Assembly (NCBI RefSeq): GCF_026340975.1
Contig: NZ_JAPEOS010000002.1
Coordinates: 1,671,001 to 1,735,000, forward strand
Source: Streptomyces sp. NBC_01214
GTDB taxonomy: Bacteria > Actinomycetota > Actinomycetes > Streptomycetales > Streptomycetaceae
Direction: 5' to 3'
DNA length: 64,000 bases
Part shown: positions 18,338-26,819 of the stretch, piece by piece
Numbering within the stretch: position 1 is the stretch's first letter
Layout of the letters: each line of letters begins with the position of its first letter
Notes under the pieces: generated by a model
Seen by the model: only the letters and a program-made list of their open reading frames with translations
What the model was told of the DNA's origin: nothing
Databases searched by the model: none
Program-made: the position numbers and the translations under genes

Positions 18338-19189
18338 GTGCCCGCACCGAAGGAACTCGACCCAAGCGCCTCGCTTGCCGCGCTCTACGGCTCGAAGTTA
18401 CGCAAGCTCCGCGTCCGTGCTGGACTCACACAGCGGCAGTTGGGCGACAAGATCCCGATCGCTCACAGTCGGATCGCCCAGTTCGAGCTGGGCAACGAGG
18501 TGCCCCCGGAGGACGTCAACCGCCGCCTGGACGAGCTGCTTGCCGCAGACGGCGACCTCGTCGACTTGTGGAGTCACGTCAAGCCGATGCCGCATCCGCA
18601 GTATGCGCGCAGGTTCATGGACCTTGAGCCCAAGGCCGTCAAGATGCTGAAGTTCCTGTCGCAGGTCGTGCCGGGTCTGTTGCAGACAGAGGCGTACGCG
18701 CGGGCACAGATGCGCATTGGTGATCCCCGCGAGTCCGACGTGCGGATCGAAGAGCGGGTGCAGGCGCGGCTGGCGCGGCAGTCGGTCCTCCGCGGTGACA
18801 GCCCGCCGTTGCTCTGGTGCATCCTTGACGAAGCGGTCCTACGGCGGCCGATTGGAGGCCCGCTAGTGATGGCCGAGCAGCTGGCCCACCTGGTCGCCTG
18901 GGCCCATACGCCGCATGTGGTCTTGCAGGTATTGCCGTTCGCCGCGGCAGGCAGCCACCCCATGCTGTCGGGATCGCTGACGATCATGAGCTTCAGGCGC
19001 GGACCAGATGTGGTCTACATCGAGGGTGTCCGCAGTGGAGAACTTCTGAAGGATGCGGCTGAAGTCGCTGAATATGCCCTTGCCTACGATCTGTTGCAGG
19101 CCAGTGCTCTGCCGCCGGACAAGTCGCTGGCCGTCGTCCATGACTTCCTGGAGGAGTACCGAGCATGCGCACCACTCGAAGTGAGCTGA
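18338..19189 (+). CDS. XRE-family regulator with DUF5753
   Basis: 283 aa from GTG 18338, with GGGAG 6 nt upstream. Residues ~18-75 form a Cro/C1-type helix-turn-helix (RAGLTQRQLGDKIPIAHSRI). Residues ~90-275 match DUF5753, the ligand- or partner-binding half typical of Streptomyces regulators (VPGLLQTEAYARA motif). In the known arrangement such a protein pairs with a small DUF397 partner, which follows here overlapping by 25 bp. It probably controls itself and the divergent trio through the palindrome at 18273. Confidence 0.85.
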   Translation: MPAPKELDPSASLAALYGSKLRKLRVRAGLTQRQLGDKIPIAHSRIAQFELGNEVPPEDVNRRLDELLAADGDLVDLWSHVKPMPHPQYARRFMDLEPKAVKMLKFLSQVVPGLLQTEAYARAQMRIGDPRESDVRIEERVQARLARQSVLRGDSPPLLWCILDEAVLRRPIGGPLVMAEQLAHLVAWAHTPHVVLQVLPFAAAGSHPMLSGSLTIMSFRRGPDVVYIEGVRSGELLKDAAEVAEYALAYDLLQASALPPDKSLAVVHDFLEEYRACAPLEVS

Positions 19190-19368
19190 GCAACGCCAGG
19201 TGGCGCAAGAGCACGTACAGCAACGAGGAGGGCGGTGACTGTCTGGAGGTCGCTGACCAGGTTCCGGGCGGTGTCCCCGTGCGGGACAGCAAGGCGCCCG
19301 CCGGGCCGGTGATCCTCGTCGGGAACGCGGCTTGGAGCGCCTTCGTGCAGCACTTGCGGGAGGCGTAG
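19165..19368 (+). CDS. DUF397 domain protein
   Basis: 67 aa, the typical size. It contains the DUF397 signature WRKSTYSNEEGGDCLEVAD and the VRDSKAP...W..F pattern. It overlaps the 3' end of the XRE gene and has GGAGG upstream of ATG 19165. DUF397 proteins act as partners or antagonists of the neighbouring XRE+DUF5753 protein (known for WhiJ-type and Scr1/Scr2-type pairs). Confidence 0.85.
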   Translation: MRTTRSELSNARWRKSTYSNEEGGDCLEVADQVPGGVPVRDSKAPAGPVILVGNAAWSAFVQHLREA

Positions 19369-19619
19369 GGCGGGTCGCTGCCGGGGCGCGGAATCCTGGA
19401 CCCCGGTGCGGCGCGGCGCCCTTCAAAGGAACGGGAGAGAACCCACCCAACCAAACCGGGGTCCCAACTCCCGTCGCCACACGATCGGGTGAAGGGCACG
19501 GCACGCACCCTGACCGGTGGGGTACCGTCGGCCGCAACAACCCCATACACGCAGACGGCCCCCGACAGGACGGCAATCCTGACGAGGGCCTGACCGATCC
19601 GGAAGATGAGACCTTCCCG

Positions 19620-20450
19620 ATGGCTGATCCGCAGTCTAACGCGGTCGCGCCCGCGCGCCCCGTGAATCCGATCCCCACAGACGCCCCCAGCGCTGGCGTG
19701 ATCCACTTCCGCCACCGCCACACCGACCGGTTCACGGTCGTCGGCAACCACCTGGCCCAGCATCCGCGGCTCTCCGCCGTCGCGCTCGGGCTCGCCGTCT
19801 ACATCCAGTCCGTTCCGGACGGGGTCAGCGTGACCGCCAAGGCCCTCACCCTCCGCTTCCGCGAGGGCGAGACCACCATCCGGCGCGCTCTCAACGAGCT
19901 TGAGGAAGCCGGGTATCTGGAGCGGCGGCGGATTCCGCTCGGCGGCGGCCGGTTTGCGACCCGCACCCTTGCGTATGACAAGCCAGGCTGTGCCCTAGTT
20001 CCTGAAGCCGCGCCAGTTCCGGCGCAGCCTGCCGTGCCTCGCACCGAAGCCGAGCCCGTGCCAACCGCCCCCACAGGACCGGCGGCAGACCTCCTGGCCC
20101 GGCTGCGGACGGTCGACGCCCGCCTGATCCTCTCGGTGCGGGACGTCCAGCGGCTGAGCCCCGCCGTCGAGGAGTGGCTCGCCCGGCATGCGACCGCCGA
20201 GCAGATCACCCGCACCCTCACCGCCAACCTGCCGCCCGCGCCCATTCCCATCCATCACCCGCCCCGCTTCCTGGAGCACCGGCTCACCACCCTCCTGCCG
20301 CCGCCCCTACCGGTGTCCGCGCCCGTGCCGCAGCGCCCACGGCCCGCGCCCCTCATCACGTGCGACGGCTGTGAACGTGCCTTCCGCAGCCACCTTCCCG
20401 ACGCCCGGTGCGGGGACTGCGGGCCCGCGCCGGACCGGTCCGTCGCGTGA
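19620..20450 (+). CDS. Winged-helix DNA-binding protein with C-terminal zinc ribbon-like tail
   Basis: 276 aa from ATG 19620; a longer in-frame ORF upstream is unlikely because it overlaps the DUF397 gene in another frame. Residues ~25-110 form a winged helix (RLSAVALGLAVYIQSVPDGV, then a TTIRRALNELEEAGYLERRR recognition region and a glycine-rich wing). A proline-rich linker follows. The tail has CDGC...CGDC, a possible zinc ribbon. Such proteins commonly accompany XRE/DUF397 blocks in Streptomyces. The upstream 250 bp holds no other gene. Target unknown. Confidence 0.7.
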   Translation: MADPQSNAVAPARPVNPIPTDAPSAGVIHFRHRHTDRFTVVGNHLAQHPRLSAVALGLAVYIQSVPDGVSVTAKALTLRFREGETTIRRALNELEEAGYLERRRIPLGGGRFATRTLAYDKPGCALVPEAAPVPAQPAVPRTEAEPVPTAPTGPAADLLARLRTVDARLILSVRDVQRLSPAVEEWLARHATAEQITRTLTANLPPAPIPIHHPPRFLEHRLTTLLPPPLPVSAPVPQRPRPAPLITCDGCERAFRSHLPDARCGDCGPAPDRSVA

Positions 20451-20606
20451 GCAAGTGCGCCCGCTGCCGACGGATGTGGGCTTCGCCCTGGTCAGGACGT
20501 GGGAGAACGGTGATCATGGAGTGACTGTCAGTGGGGGCCCGTAACGTCGAGCGAGTCAGTCACCGACCGTGGCCGCCTGCCCCCGTCTCTGGAGTGTCGC
20601 CCGACC

Positions 20607-22829
20607 ATGACGTCCCCCGCGCCGTACGCCTCCACCTCCCTCGCCGACCTCCTGCCCGCCGTCCGCTACGCCGATCCGCAACTCCTCGCCGCCCGGCTGG
20701 AAGACGTACGGCTGCCGCTCGGCTGGTGGCACGCAACACCGTTGATGGAGATCGAGCGGGTCATCGGCGCCGAAGCGCTCAGCCACCAGGTGGCCCAGGC
20801 GCTGCGTTCCCTGTGGCCGCACGTGGAGCTCGGGGACGTGGTTCCCGTACTGCGGCTGCTCGGTACCCCGGGAGTCGAGCCGGGCAAGACGGTTGCGCAG
20901 ATCGCTCGGGAAGCCGGGCCCGGGGTCGTGGACGGGGACCGGGTGCTCGCGGCGGTGTTCGGCTCGATCCTCGACCGGCTGCACCAGCGCGGCGTACCTC
21001 GGGAGGAGAGCGACGGGGCGCGCGTACGGGATGCGGTGTCCGTGATCGCCCGGTGGCTGCCGGCGGACGCACCGGCCGAGGTGCGTGCCGCGCTCGCCGT
21101 GCTCCAGGGGTTGGAGGAGCAGCCCGAGGACGCGCCGGTGCCGCTGCCGGTGGAGTGCTCCGGGGCCGTCGAGGAGCCGGCCGGGGAGCAGCCTCAGGAC
21201 GTGGAACTTCCGGCGCCGCGTGAGGCCTTCGACGACCACGAACCGGCCGCGGAGGTCGACGAGCCGGACGTCATCGAGGATGCGGGCCCGTCGGTCGACC
21301 CTGCGCTGATGGCCGAGCCTTTCGCCGCGCTGACGCGCCTGGTCGGCGGCTGGGACGAGCGCGCGCTCGTGATCGCCGGGCAGCGGATGTTCACCGATGA
21401 GCCGGTGAAGCTCCAGGACCTGGGCGAGCGGTTCTCCGTCAGCCGGGAGCGGGTCCGGCAGTTGGAGCGCGCCGTTGCGGACTCGCTCACGCAGTGGATG
21501 GTGGTCGACGAGGACGGCCGGGCCTTCGCCGGGCACCTGGCGGCCGTGGCCGAACGGCTCGGCACCGTGGGGCAGGTGGCCGAGGTGCACGCGCTGCACC
21601 CGGACCACGTCCGCACCGTGGAGGCGTTGGGCGTTCCGCTCGGGGACGTCGTGGCGCGGCTGCTGCCCGGCGGGACGCTCGTCGGGTCCTGGGTCGTGCA
21701 GGGCGACGCGGCAGCCCTGCGGGCGGTCATGCAGGAGGACCTGCTCGCCGCCTGTGGGGACACCCCGTTGGCCTGGGACGAGGCGGTCGCCCTCGGGCAG
21801 CGTTATGGGGTGCGGGGTGAGGTGCTCGCCGACTGGGCGGCCGACCTCGGACGCTTCCAGGTGCGGGACGGACGGCTGCTGTACTGGGGCCGGTCGCTCA
21901 ACGACCGCGCCGCCGCCGTGCTCGCCCTGCACGGCAAGCCGATGTCCATGGAGGACATCCACGAACAGCTCGCCGACGGCACCGCCATCAACAGCATGCG
22001 CAACCAGATCTGGACCGACGAGCGCTTCCTCCGCGTCGACCGCAACCTGTACGGACTGCGCGCGTGGGGCGGCGAGGAGTACCTCGGCATCCGGGAGATG
22101 ATCGCCCGAGAGATCGCCAACGCGGGCGGGGAAGCCGAGGTGAACGCGATCGCAGAGGCCATCAGCGCCCGCTTCGACGTATCGGCGGCATCGGTCCGCA
22201 CCAACCTCGGTGGACCCGGCTTCGCCCGCACCCGCCGCGGCTGGGTCCGCGTCGCCGACCAGGCGAGCGAGCAGGACGCACCCTACGTACCGCGCAACGA
22301 CGTCGCCGGTACGCGACGCTGCTTCGTCGGAGCCGACGGACGCTGGTGGTACCGGGTGGAACTGACCACCGACCACCTGCGCGGCTCCGGCTTCCCCGTG
22401 CCCGCCGGCTGGGCCGCCCACATCGGCGGCGCCCCCCACCGCGAACCGTTCCAGCTGCGCCACGACGTCGGGGAGACCTCCCTGACCTGGCGCGCCCAGC
22501 CCACCTTCGGCTCGGTGAAGCCGCTGCTGGAGCACATCGGGGCGACCGCCGGAGACCAGGTCTTCCTCAACGTGACCGACTGCCACCTCAACGCACTGCG
22601 GCTGCCCGCACCTCCGGACGGACTCAGCCCCGAGACGGGGGCCGCCCGGCTCACCGGCTGGACGGCCGCGGTGACCCCGGCGGAGGCGGTGGAGGTGATC
22701 GCGCGGCGGATCGGCATGGAGCCCGGTCAGGAAGGTCCCGCTCTGCTGGAGCGGCTGGCCGAGCGCGGGGACAAGGACATCGCCGAACTGCTCGAACGGG
22801 CCCTGTCCGGGGCGGTACCGGCATTCTGA
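20607..22829 (+). CDS. Sigma-70 region 4-like / HARE-HTH protein upstream of drmA
   Basis: 740 aa. Residues ~265-295 match sigma-70 region 4 (LQDLGERFSVSRERVRQLER). Residues ~440-490 look like a HARE-HTH domain (GKPMSMEDIHEQLADG ... NLYGL), and ~496-555 form another winged HTH (AEVNAIAEAISARFDVSAAS). An acidic, low-complexity linker lies at ~175-235. There are no sigma regions 2-3, so it is not a complete sigma factor. HARE-HTH proteins are known from restriction and chromatin-linked contexts, where they may sense modified DNA. It is the first gene of the rightward unit leading into drmA, 121 bp before it. Its position suggests it belongs functionally to this DISARM locus. Confidence 0.75.
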   Translation: MTSPAPYASTSLADLLPAVRYADPQLLAARLEDVRLPLGWWHATPLMEIERVIGAEALSHQVAQALRSLWPHVELGDVVPVLRLLGTPGVEPGKTVAQIAREAGPGVVDGDRVLAAVFGSILDRLHQRGVPREESDGARVRDAVSVIARWLPADAPAEVRAALAVLQGLEEQPEDAPVPLPVECSGAVEEPAGEQPQDVELPAPREAFDDHEPAAEVDEPDVIEDAGPSVDPALMAEPFAALTRLVGGWDERALVIAGQRMFTDEPVKLQDLGERFSVSRERVRQLERAVADSLTQWMVVDEDGRAFAGHLAAVAERLGTVGQVAEVHALHPDHVRTVEALGVPLGDVVARLLPGGTLVGSWVVQGDAAALRAVMQEDLLAACGDTPLAWDEAVALGQRYGVRGEVLADWAADLGRFQVRDGRLLYWGRSLNDRAAAVLALHGKPMSMEDIHEQLADGTAINSMRNQIWTDERFLRVDRNLYGLRAWGGEEYLGIREMIAREIANAGGEAEVNAIAEAISARFDVSAASVRTNLGGPGFARTRRGWVRVADQASEQDAPYVPRNDVAGTRRCFVGADGRWWYRVELTTDHLRGSGFPVPAGWAAHIGGAPHREPFQLRHDVGETSLTWRAQPTFGSVKPLLEHIGATAGDQVFLNVTDCHLNALRLPAPPDGLSPETGAARLTGWTAAVTPAEAVEVIARRIGMEPGQEGPALLERLAERGDKDIAELLERALSGAVPAF

Positions 22830-22950
22830 TGTCAGCCGTGCTCGCTAGCATCGGGATCACGACCGGCTGTCACGGTCCGGGCGGCGTCGGCCGCGCTGTG
22901 GGGAGGGGCCCGCGAGGGCACCGCGCGAGGGACGAAAGAGGGATGCACTG

Positions 22951-25900
22951 ATGGCGACGGGCAAGACCGCCGAAGGGTCGGGGAGCGGGAGCGGCTCTCT
23001 GGAGGAGGACCTGCTCCAGCGGGTCCGCGAGGTGGCGCAGGACTTCGTTCCGGCGTCCTCGTACGAGATCCGGGACGATCTGGGCGAGCTCATCAGCCGG
23101 GACCTGCTCGGCCCGTGGGACGGACCGGACGAGGAGTTCGACCACCGGGCCGCCGGCCCCCGCGACCGGTACCTGGTCGGGCGGATCGGTCCGAAGCGGG
23201 CCCTGAGCACCTCCCTCGCCGCCGCCGACGAGCAGCTTCTCGACGACTCCGACGGGGAGGGCGACGGTACCGACCAGGGGCTTCCGGAGCGGCTCACCAC
23301 CCAGAACGCGGGGCGCATGTGGGCCTCGTCGATGGGCCTGATGTTTGCCCTCCCGGCGGCGGACCATGCGGCTGCGGTCACCGTGCGGGTCCGATGGGGG
23401 CAGTACCACCGGTCGCAGGTCCTGGGCGACGACGGCGTCGCGCGTGCCACCTGGACCCGGGAGCAGGTGGAGAAGCTCGTCACCGTCCCGGTCGACGGCG
23501 CGCCCCGCCAGGTCCTGCCGCTCACCGCCGACCAAGAGGACGCCCCCGGCGTGCGGCTGGTCGCGGAAGTACGCAACCGGCCGGGTGCCGCGGGACCGAG
23601 CCGCGTCGTCGAGCTGTCGCTCGTCAACGCGCAGGACGAACCCCAGCAGGCCAAGGACGCGGCCTGGTTGTTCCAGGCCGAGCTGCACGTCACCGCCACC
23701 GACGGCAAGGCGCCGGTCTTCCTGCCGATCTCCGATCCGCTGGACGAGGCCGAGGAAGCCGCCCAGGACGCTCTCGGAGCGGCTGACCTGGAGGAGCAGC
23801 ACTTGACGCTGCTCTACCGCAACCACCTGAAGCATGCGGCGGGCCGCAACGTGGCCGTGGCGGTCACCATCGAGAGGGGGGAGCGCAGGGCCCACGCCCT
23901 CACGACCACCTGGCTGCCGGTCCACGACGTCCCGGCCACGATCGCCCCGTCCGGGGCGGACGCGCAGCACCTGGAGGGCATCGAGCTGTCCATGGACGAG
24001 CTCGCCGTGCTCCCTCCGGCCGCGCTGAGTGACGCCCTGGCTCCGCTCGCCAACGGCTACAGCGCTTGGCTCGACGAGCGAGAGGCTCAGGCGGAGCAGC
24101 TGACCGGGGCGCTGCGCACCAGCGCCCTCGACGCGGTGGGCCGGGCCCGTGATGTCGCCGTCCGGATCACCCTCGGCGTGGACGCCCTCTCGAACCCCGA
24201 ACGCCCCGAGGTGCTGGAGGCGTTCCGCTTCGCCAACCGGGCGATGGCCCTCCAGCGCAAGCACACCGCCATCGCGGCGCTGCGGGAGCGGGAGGGCATC
24301 GCCTTCCAGGAAGCCAAGAAGCGCATCGACGCCAAGGGCGCGGAAGCCGCATCGTGGCGCCCGTTCCAGTTGGCCTTCGTCCTCCTCAACATCCGGGCGC
24401 TCGCCGACCCGACGCTGAAGGAGCGCGAGGCGGGTCCGGACGGCATCGTCGACCTGCTGTTCTTCCCCACCGGCGGCGGCAAGACCGAGGCCTACCTCGG
24501 TCTCGCGGCCTTCACCTTCGCCATCCGCCGCCTCCAGGGGACGATCGGCACGGGGGAGGACGCCCGCAGTGGCGAGGCCGGCGTCGCCGTGCTGATGCGG
24601 TACACCCTGCGGCTGCTGACCGCCCAGCAGTTCCAGCGGGCGGCGGCACTCGTCTGCGCCGCCGAGGTGCTGCGCCGCGAGGCCTACGACGGCGGCGACG
24701 TCCGCTGGGGGACCACCCCCTTCCGGATCGGCCTCTGGGTGGGCGGTGCGGTCTCCCCGAACAGTTTCGACGAGGCCCAGAAGCAGATCGCCGAGGCCAA
24801 GGACGCCGGGGACGGCAAGGGCGCGAAGGTGCTCCAGACGCTGGCCTGCCCCTGGTGCGGCTCCGCACTGAGCGCCCAGCGCGACCTGCACGCCGACGAC
24901 GACCTGCGCCGCATCCTGCTCTACTGCCCCAACGGCGAGGGCAAGCAGGCCTGCCCGTTCTCGCAGCGCCGCTCACCGGGGGAGGGACTGCCCATCCTGA
25001 CGGTGGACGAGGAGATCTACCGGCTGGCCCCCAGCCTGCTGATCGCCACCGTCGACAAGCTGGCGCAGCTGCCCTGGCGCGGCCAGGCGGGCATGCTGTT
25101 CGGGCGGGTCACCGACCTCTGCCCGCGGCACGGCTACCGGCACGCGGACCTCGACACCCGCACCAAGTGCGGGGACAAGCACCAGGCCAAGGGCAAGCAC
25201 GCGGCCGTGAAGAGCAAGCCGGTGACACGGCTGCGCCCGCCGGACCTGATCATCCAGGACGAACTCCACCTGATCTCGGGTGCGCTGGGCACCACCGTCG
25301 GCCTCTTCGAGGCGGCGGTGGACGAACTGTGCGGCTGGCCGGCGCAGGACGCCTACGGCACCACCGTCCGGGTCGGCCCCAAGATCGTGGCATCGACGGC
25401 GACGACCAAGCGGTCGGCGGACCAGATCAGCGGCGTCTTCGCCCGGAAGTCGGCGATCTTCCCGCCCCAGGTCATCGACATCGGCGACACCTTCTTCTCC
25501 CAGCAGGTCGAGCTGTCGAAGGAGGCGCCGGGGCGGCGCTACCTGGGCATCTGCGCCCACGGAGTCCGTATGAAGCAGGCCGAGATCAGGGTCGCCGAGA
25601 TCCTGTTCCTGGCCGGCCAGACCCTCTTCGACCGGCACGGCAAGCCCGCCGACCCCTATATGACGCTCGTCGGCTACTTCAACGCCACGCGGGAACTCGC
25701 CGGCATGCGACGCTTCCTCGACGACGACATCGCCACCCGCGTACGGATCCACGGAACCCGCAAGGGCCTGTCGAACCGCCTCCTGCGGCGCACGGAGATG
25801 CTGTCCGTCCAGGAGCTGACCTCGCGCATCTCCTCCGCGGACATCACCGAGGTGCTGTCCCGTCTGGAGGTGTCCTTCGACGAGTCCATGGACACCACCG

Positions 25901-26817
25901 TGCGGCGACAGGCAGTGGTCGACGAACTGCGGGCGGCCGCACAGCACAAGCAGCGCATCGACGTCTCGAAGCTCGGGCTGCGCAACGAGGGCACGGGAGC
26001 CGTCGACGCGGTCATCGCGACCTCCATGCTCCAGGTGGGGGTCGACGTCTCCCGCTTCGGCCTCATGATGGTCGTCGGCCAGCCCAAGAACACGGCCGAA
26101 TACATCCAGGCGTCTTCGCGCGTGGGCCGTGACGCCAAGCGCCCCGGACTGGTCGTGGCGCTCTACAACTGGACGCGGCCTCGGGACCTGGCGCACTTCG
26201 AGAACTTCGGGCACTACCACGCCACCTTCTACCGGCAGGTCGAAGCCCTCTCCGTCACCCCGTTCGCCCGCCGGTCCCTGGACCGGACGACGGCGGCGGC
26301 CTGGATCGCCGCCGTGCGCAACGCGACCACGCCCCACTCCCGCAACCACGACGCCTACGACATCGACCTCGACGGCCCGGTCGCGCGGCAGGTCACCGAG
26401 CGGTTCCTGGCCCGCGCCGAGACCGTCGGCGGGCCGCGCGCCCGCACGTACCTCGGGGAGCGCATCGAAGTCCTCAAGGACGCCTGGGCACACAAGAAGC
26501 AGGGCTCCGCCCGCCTCGGATACGAGGAGGCGGCCTGGCAGGGCCAGCGACTCAGCGGACTCCTCAACAAGGCCACCGGGGCCACCTGGGACGAGCTCAC
26601 GGTCGCGCAGTCGATGCGCGAGACGGAGAACGAGATCAACCTGCTGGTGCCGGGAGCCGGCCTCTACGACGTGGTCGGCGGAGCACCCGCATGGAGCTAC
26701 GCGGCCGGGGCGGGCCAGACCGGCGCCGACGGCGAGGACTCGCCCGAGGGAGACGAAACGGGCGCCGTACTGGACGGCAAGGCCGCCACGGCAGGCCGGC
26801 AGGGGAAGAAGGCGTGA
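22951..26817 (+). CDS. drmA: DISARM helicase DrmA
   Basis: 1288 aa. It carries a superfamily 2 helicase core with Walker A FFPTGGGKTEAYLG at about residue 505 and DEAD-box variant QDELHLISG at about 768. A Cys cluster lies between them (CPWCG at ~633, then CPN and CPF), probably zinc-binding. The C-terminal helicase half has IATSMLQVGVDVSRFG at about 1022 and ASSRVGRD at about 1053. DrmA and DrmB form the core of DISARM and act on incoming phage DNA (known for the system). The start ATG has GAGGG upstream. drmB follows 2 bp after the stop. Confidence 0.93.
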   Translation: MATGKTAEGSGSGSGSLEEDLLQRVREVAQDFVPASSYEIRDDLGELISRDLLGPWDGPDEEFDHRAAGPRDRYLVGRIGPKRALSTSLAAADEQLLDDSDGEGDGTDQGLPERLTTQNAGRMWASSMGLMFALPAADHAAAVTVRVRWGQYHRSQVLGDDGVARATWTREQVEKLVTVPVDGAPRQVLPLTADQEDAPGVRLVAEVRNRPGAAGPSRVVELSLVNAQDEPQQAKDAAWLFQAELHVTATDGKAPVFLPISDPLDEAEEAAQDALGAADLEEQHLTLLYRNHLKHAAGRNVAVAVTIERGERRAHALTTTWLPVHDVPATIAPSGADAQHLEGIELSMDELAVLPPAALSDALAPLANGYSAWLDEREAQAEQLTGALRTSALDAVGRARDVAVRITLGVDALSNPERPEVLEAFRFANRAMALQRKHTAIAALREREGIAFQEAKKRIDAKGAEAASWRPFQLAFVLLNIRALADPTLKEREAGPDGIVDLLFFPTGGGKTEAYLGLAAFTFAIRRLQGTIGTGEDARSGEAGVAVLMRYTLRLLTAQQFQRAAALVCAAEVLRREAYDGGDVRWGTTPFRIGLWVGGAVSPNSFDEAQKQIAEAKDAGDGKGAKVLQTLACPWCGSALSAQRDLHADDDLRRILLYCPNGEGKQACPFSQRRSPGEGLPILTVDEEIYRLAPSLLIATVDKLAQLPWRGQAGMLFGRVTDLCPRHGYRHADLDTRTKCGDKHQAKGKHAAVKSKPVTRLRPPDLIIQDELHLISGALGTTVGLFEAAVDELCGWPAQDAYGTTVRVGPKIVASTATTKRSADQISGVFARKSAIFPPQVIDIGDTFFSQQVELSKEAPGRRYLGICAHGVRMKQAEIRVAEILFLAGQTLFDRHGKPADPYMTLVGYFNATRELAGMRRFLDDDIATRVRIHGTRKGLSNRLLRRTEMLSVQELTSRISSADITEVLSRLEVSFDESMDTTVRRQAVVDELRAAAQHKQRIDVSKLGLRNEGTGAVDAVIATSMLQVGVDVSRFGLMMVVGQPKNTAEYIQASSRVGRDAKRPGLVVALYNWTRPRDLAHFENFGHYHATFYRQVEALSVTPFARRSLDRTTAAAWIAAVRNATTPHSRNHDAYDIDLDGPVARQVTERFLARAETVGGPRARTYLGERIEVLKDAWAHKKQGSARLGYEEAAWQGQRLSGLLNKATGATWDELTVAQSMRETENEINLLVPGAGLYDVVGGAPAWSYAAGAGQTGADGEDSPEGDETGAVLDGKAATAGRQGKKA

Positions 26818-26819
26818 GC

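Noticed and set aside
20607..22829. A complete ECF or primary sigma factor
   Set aside because: Only region 4-like sequence is present; regions 2 and 3 are absent.
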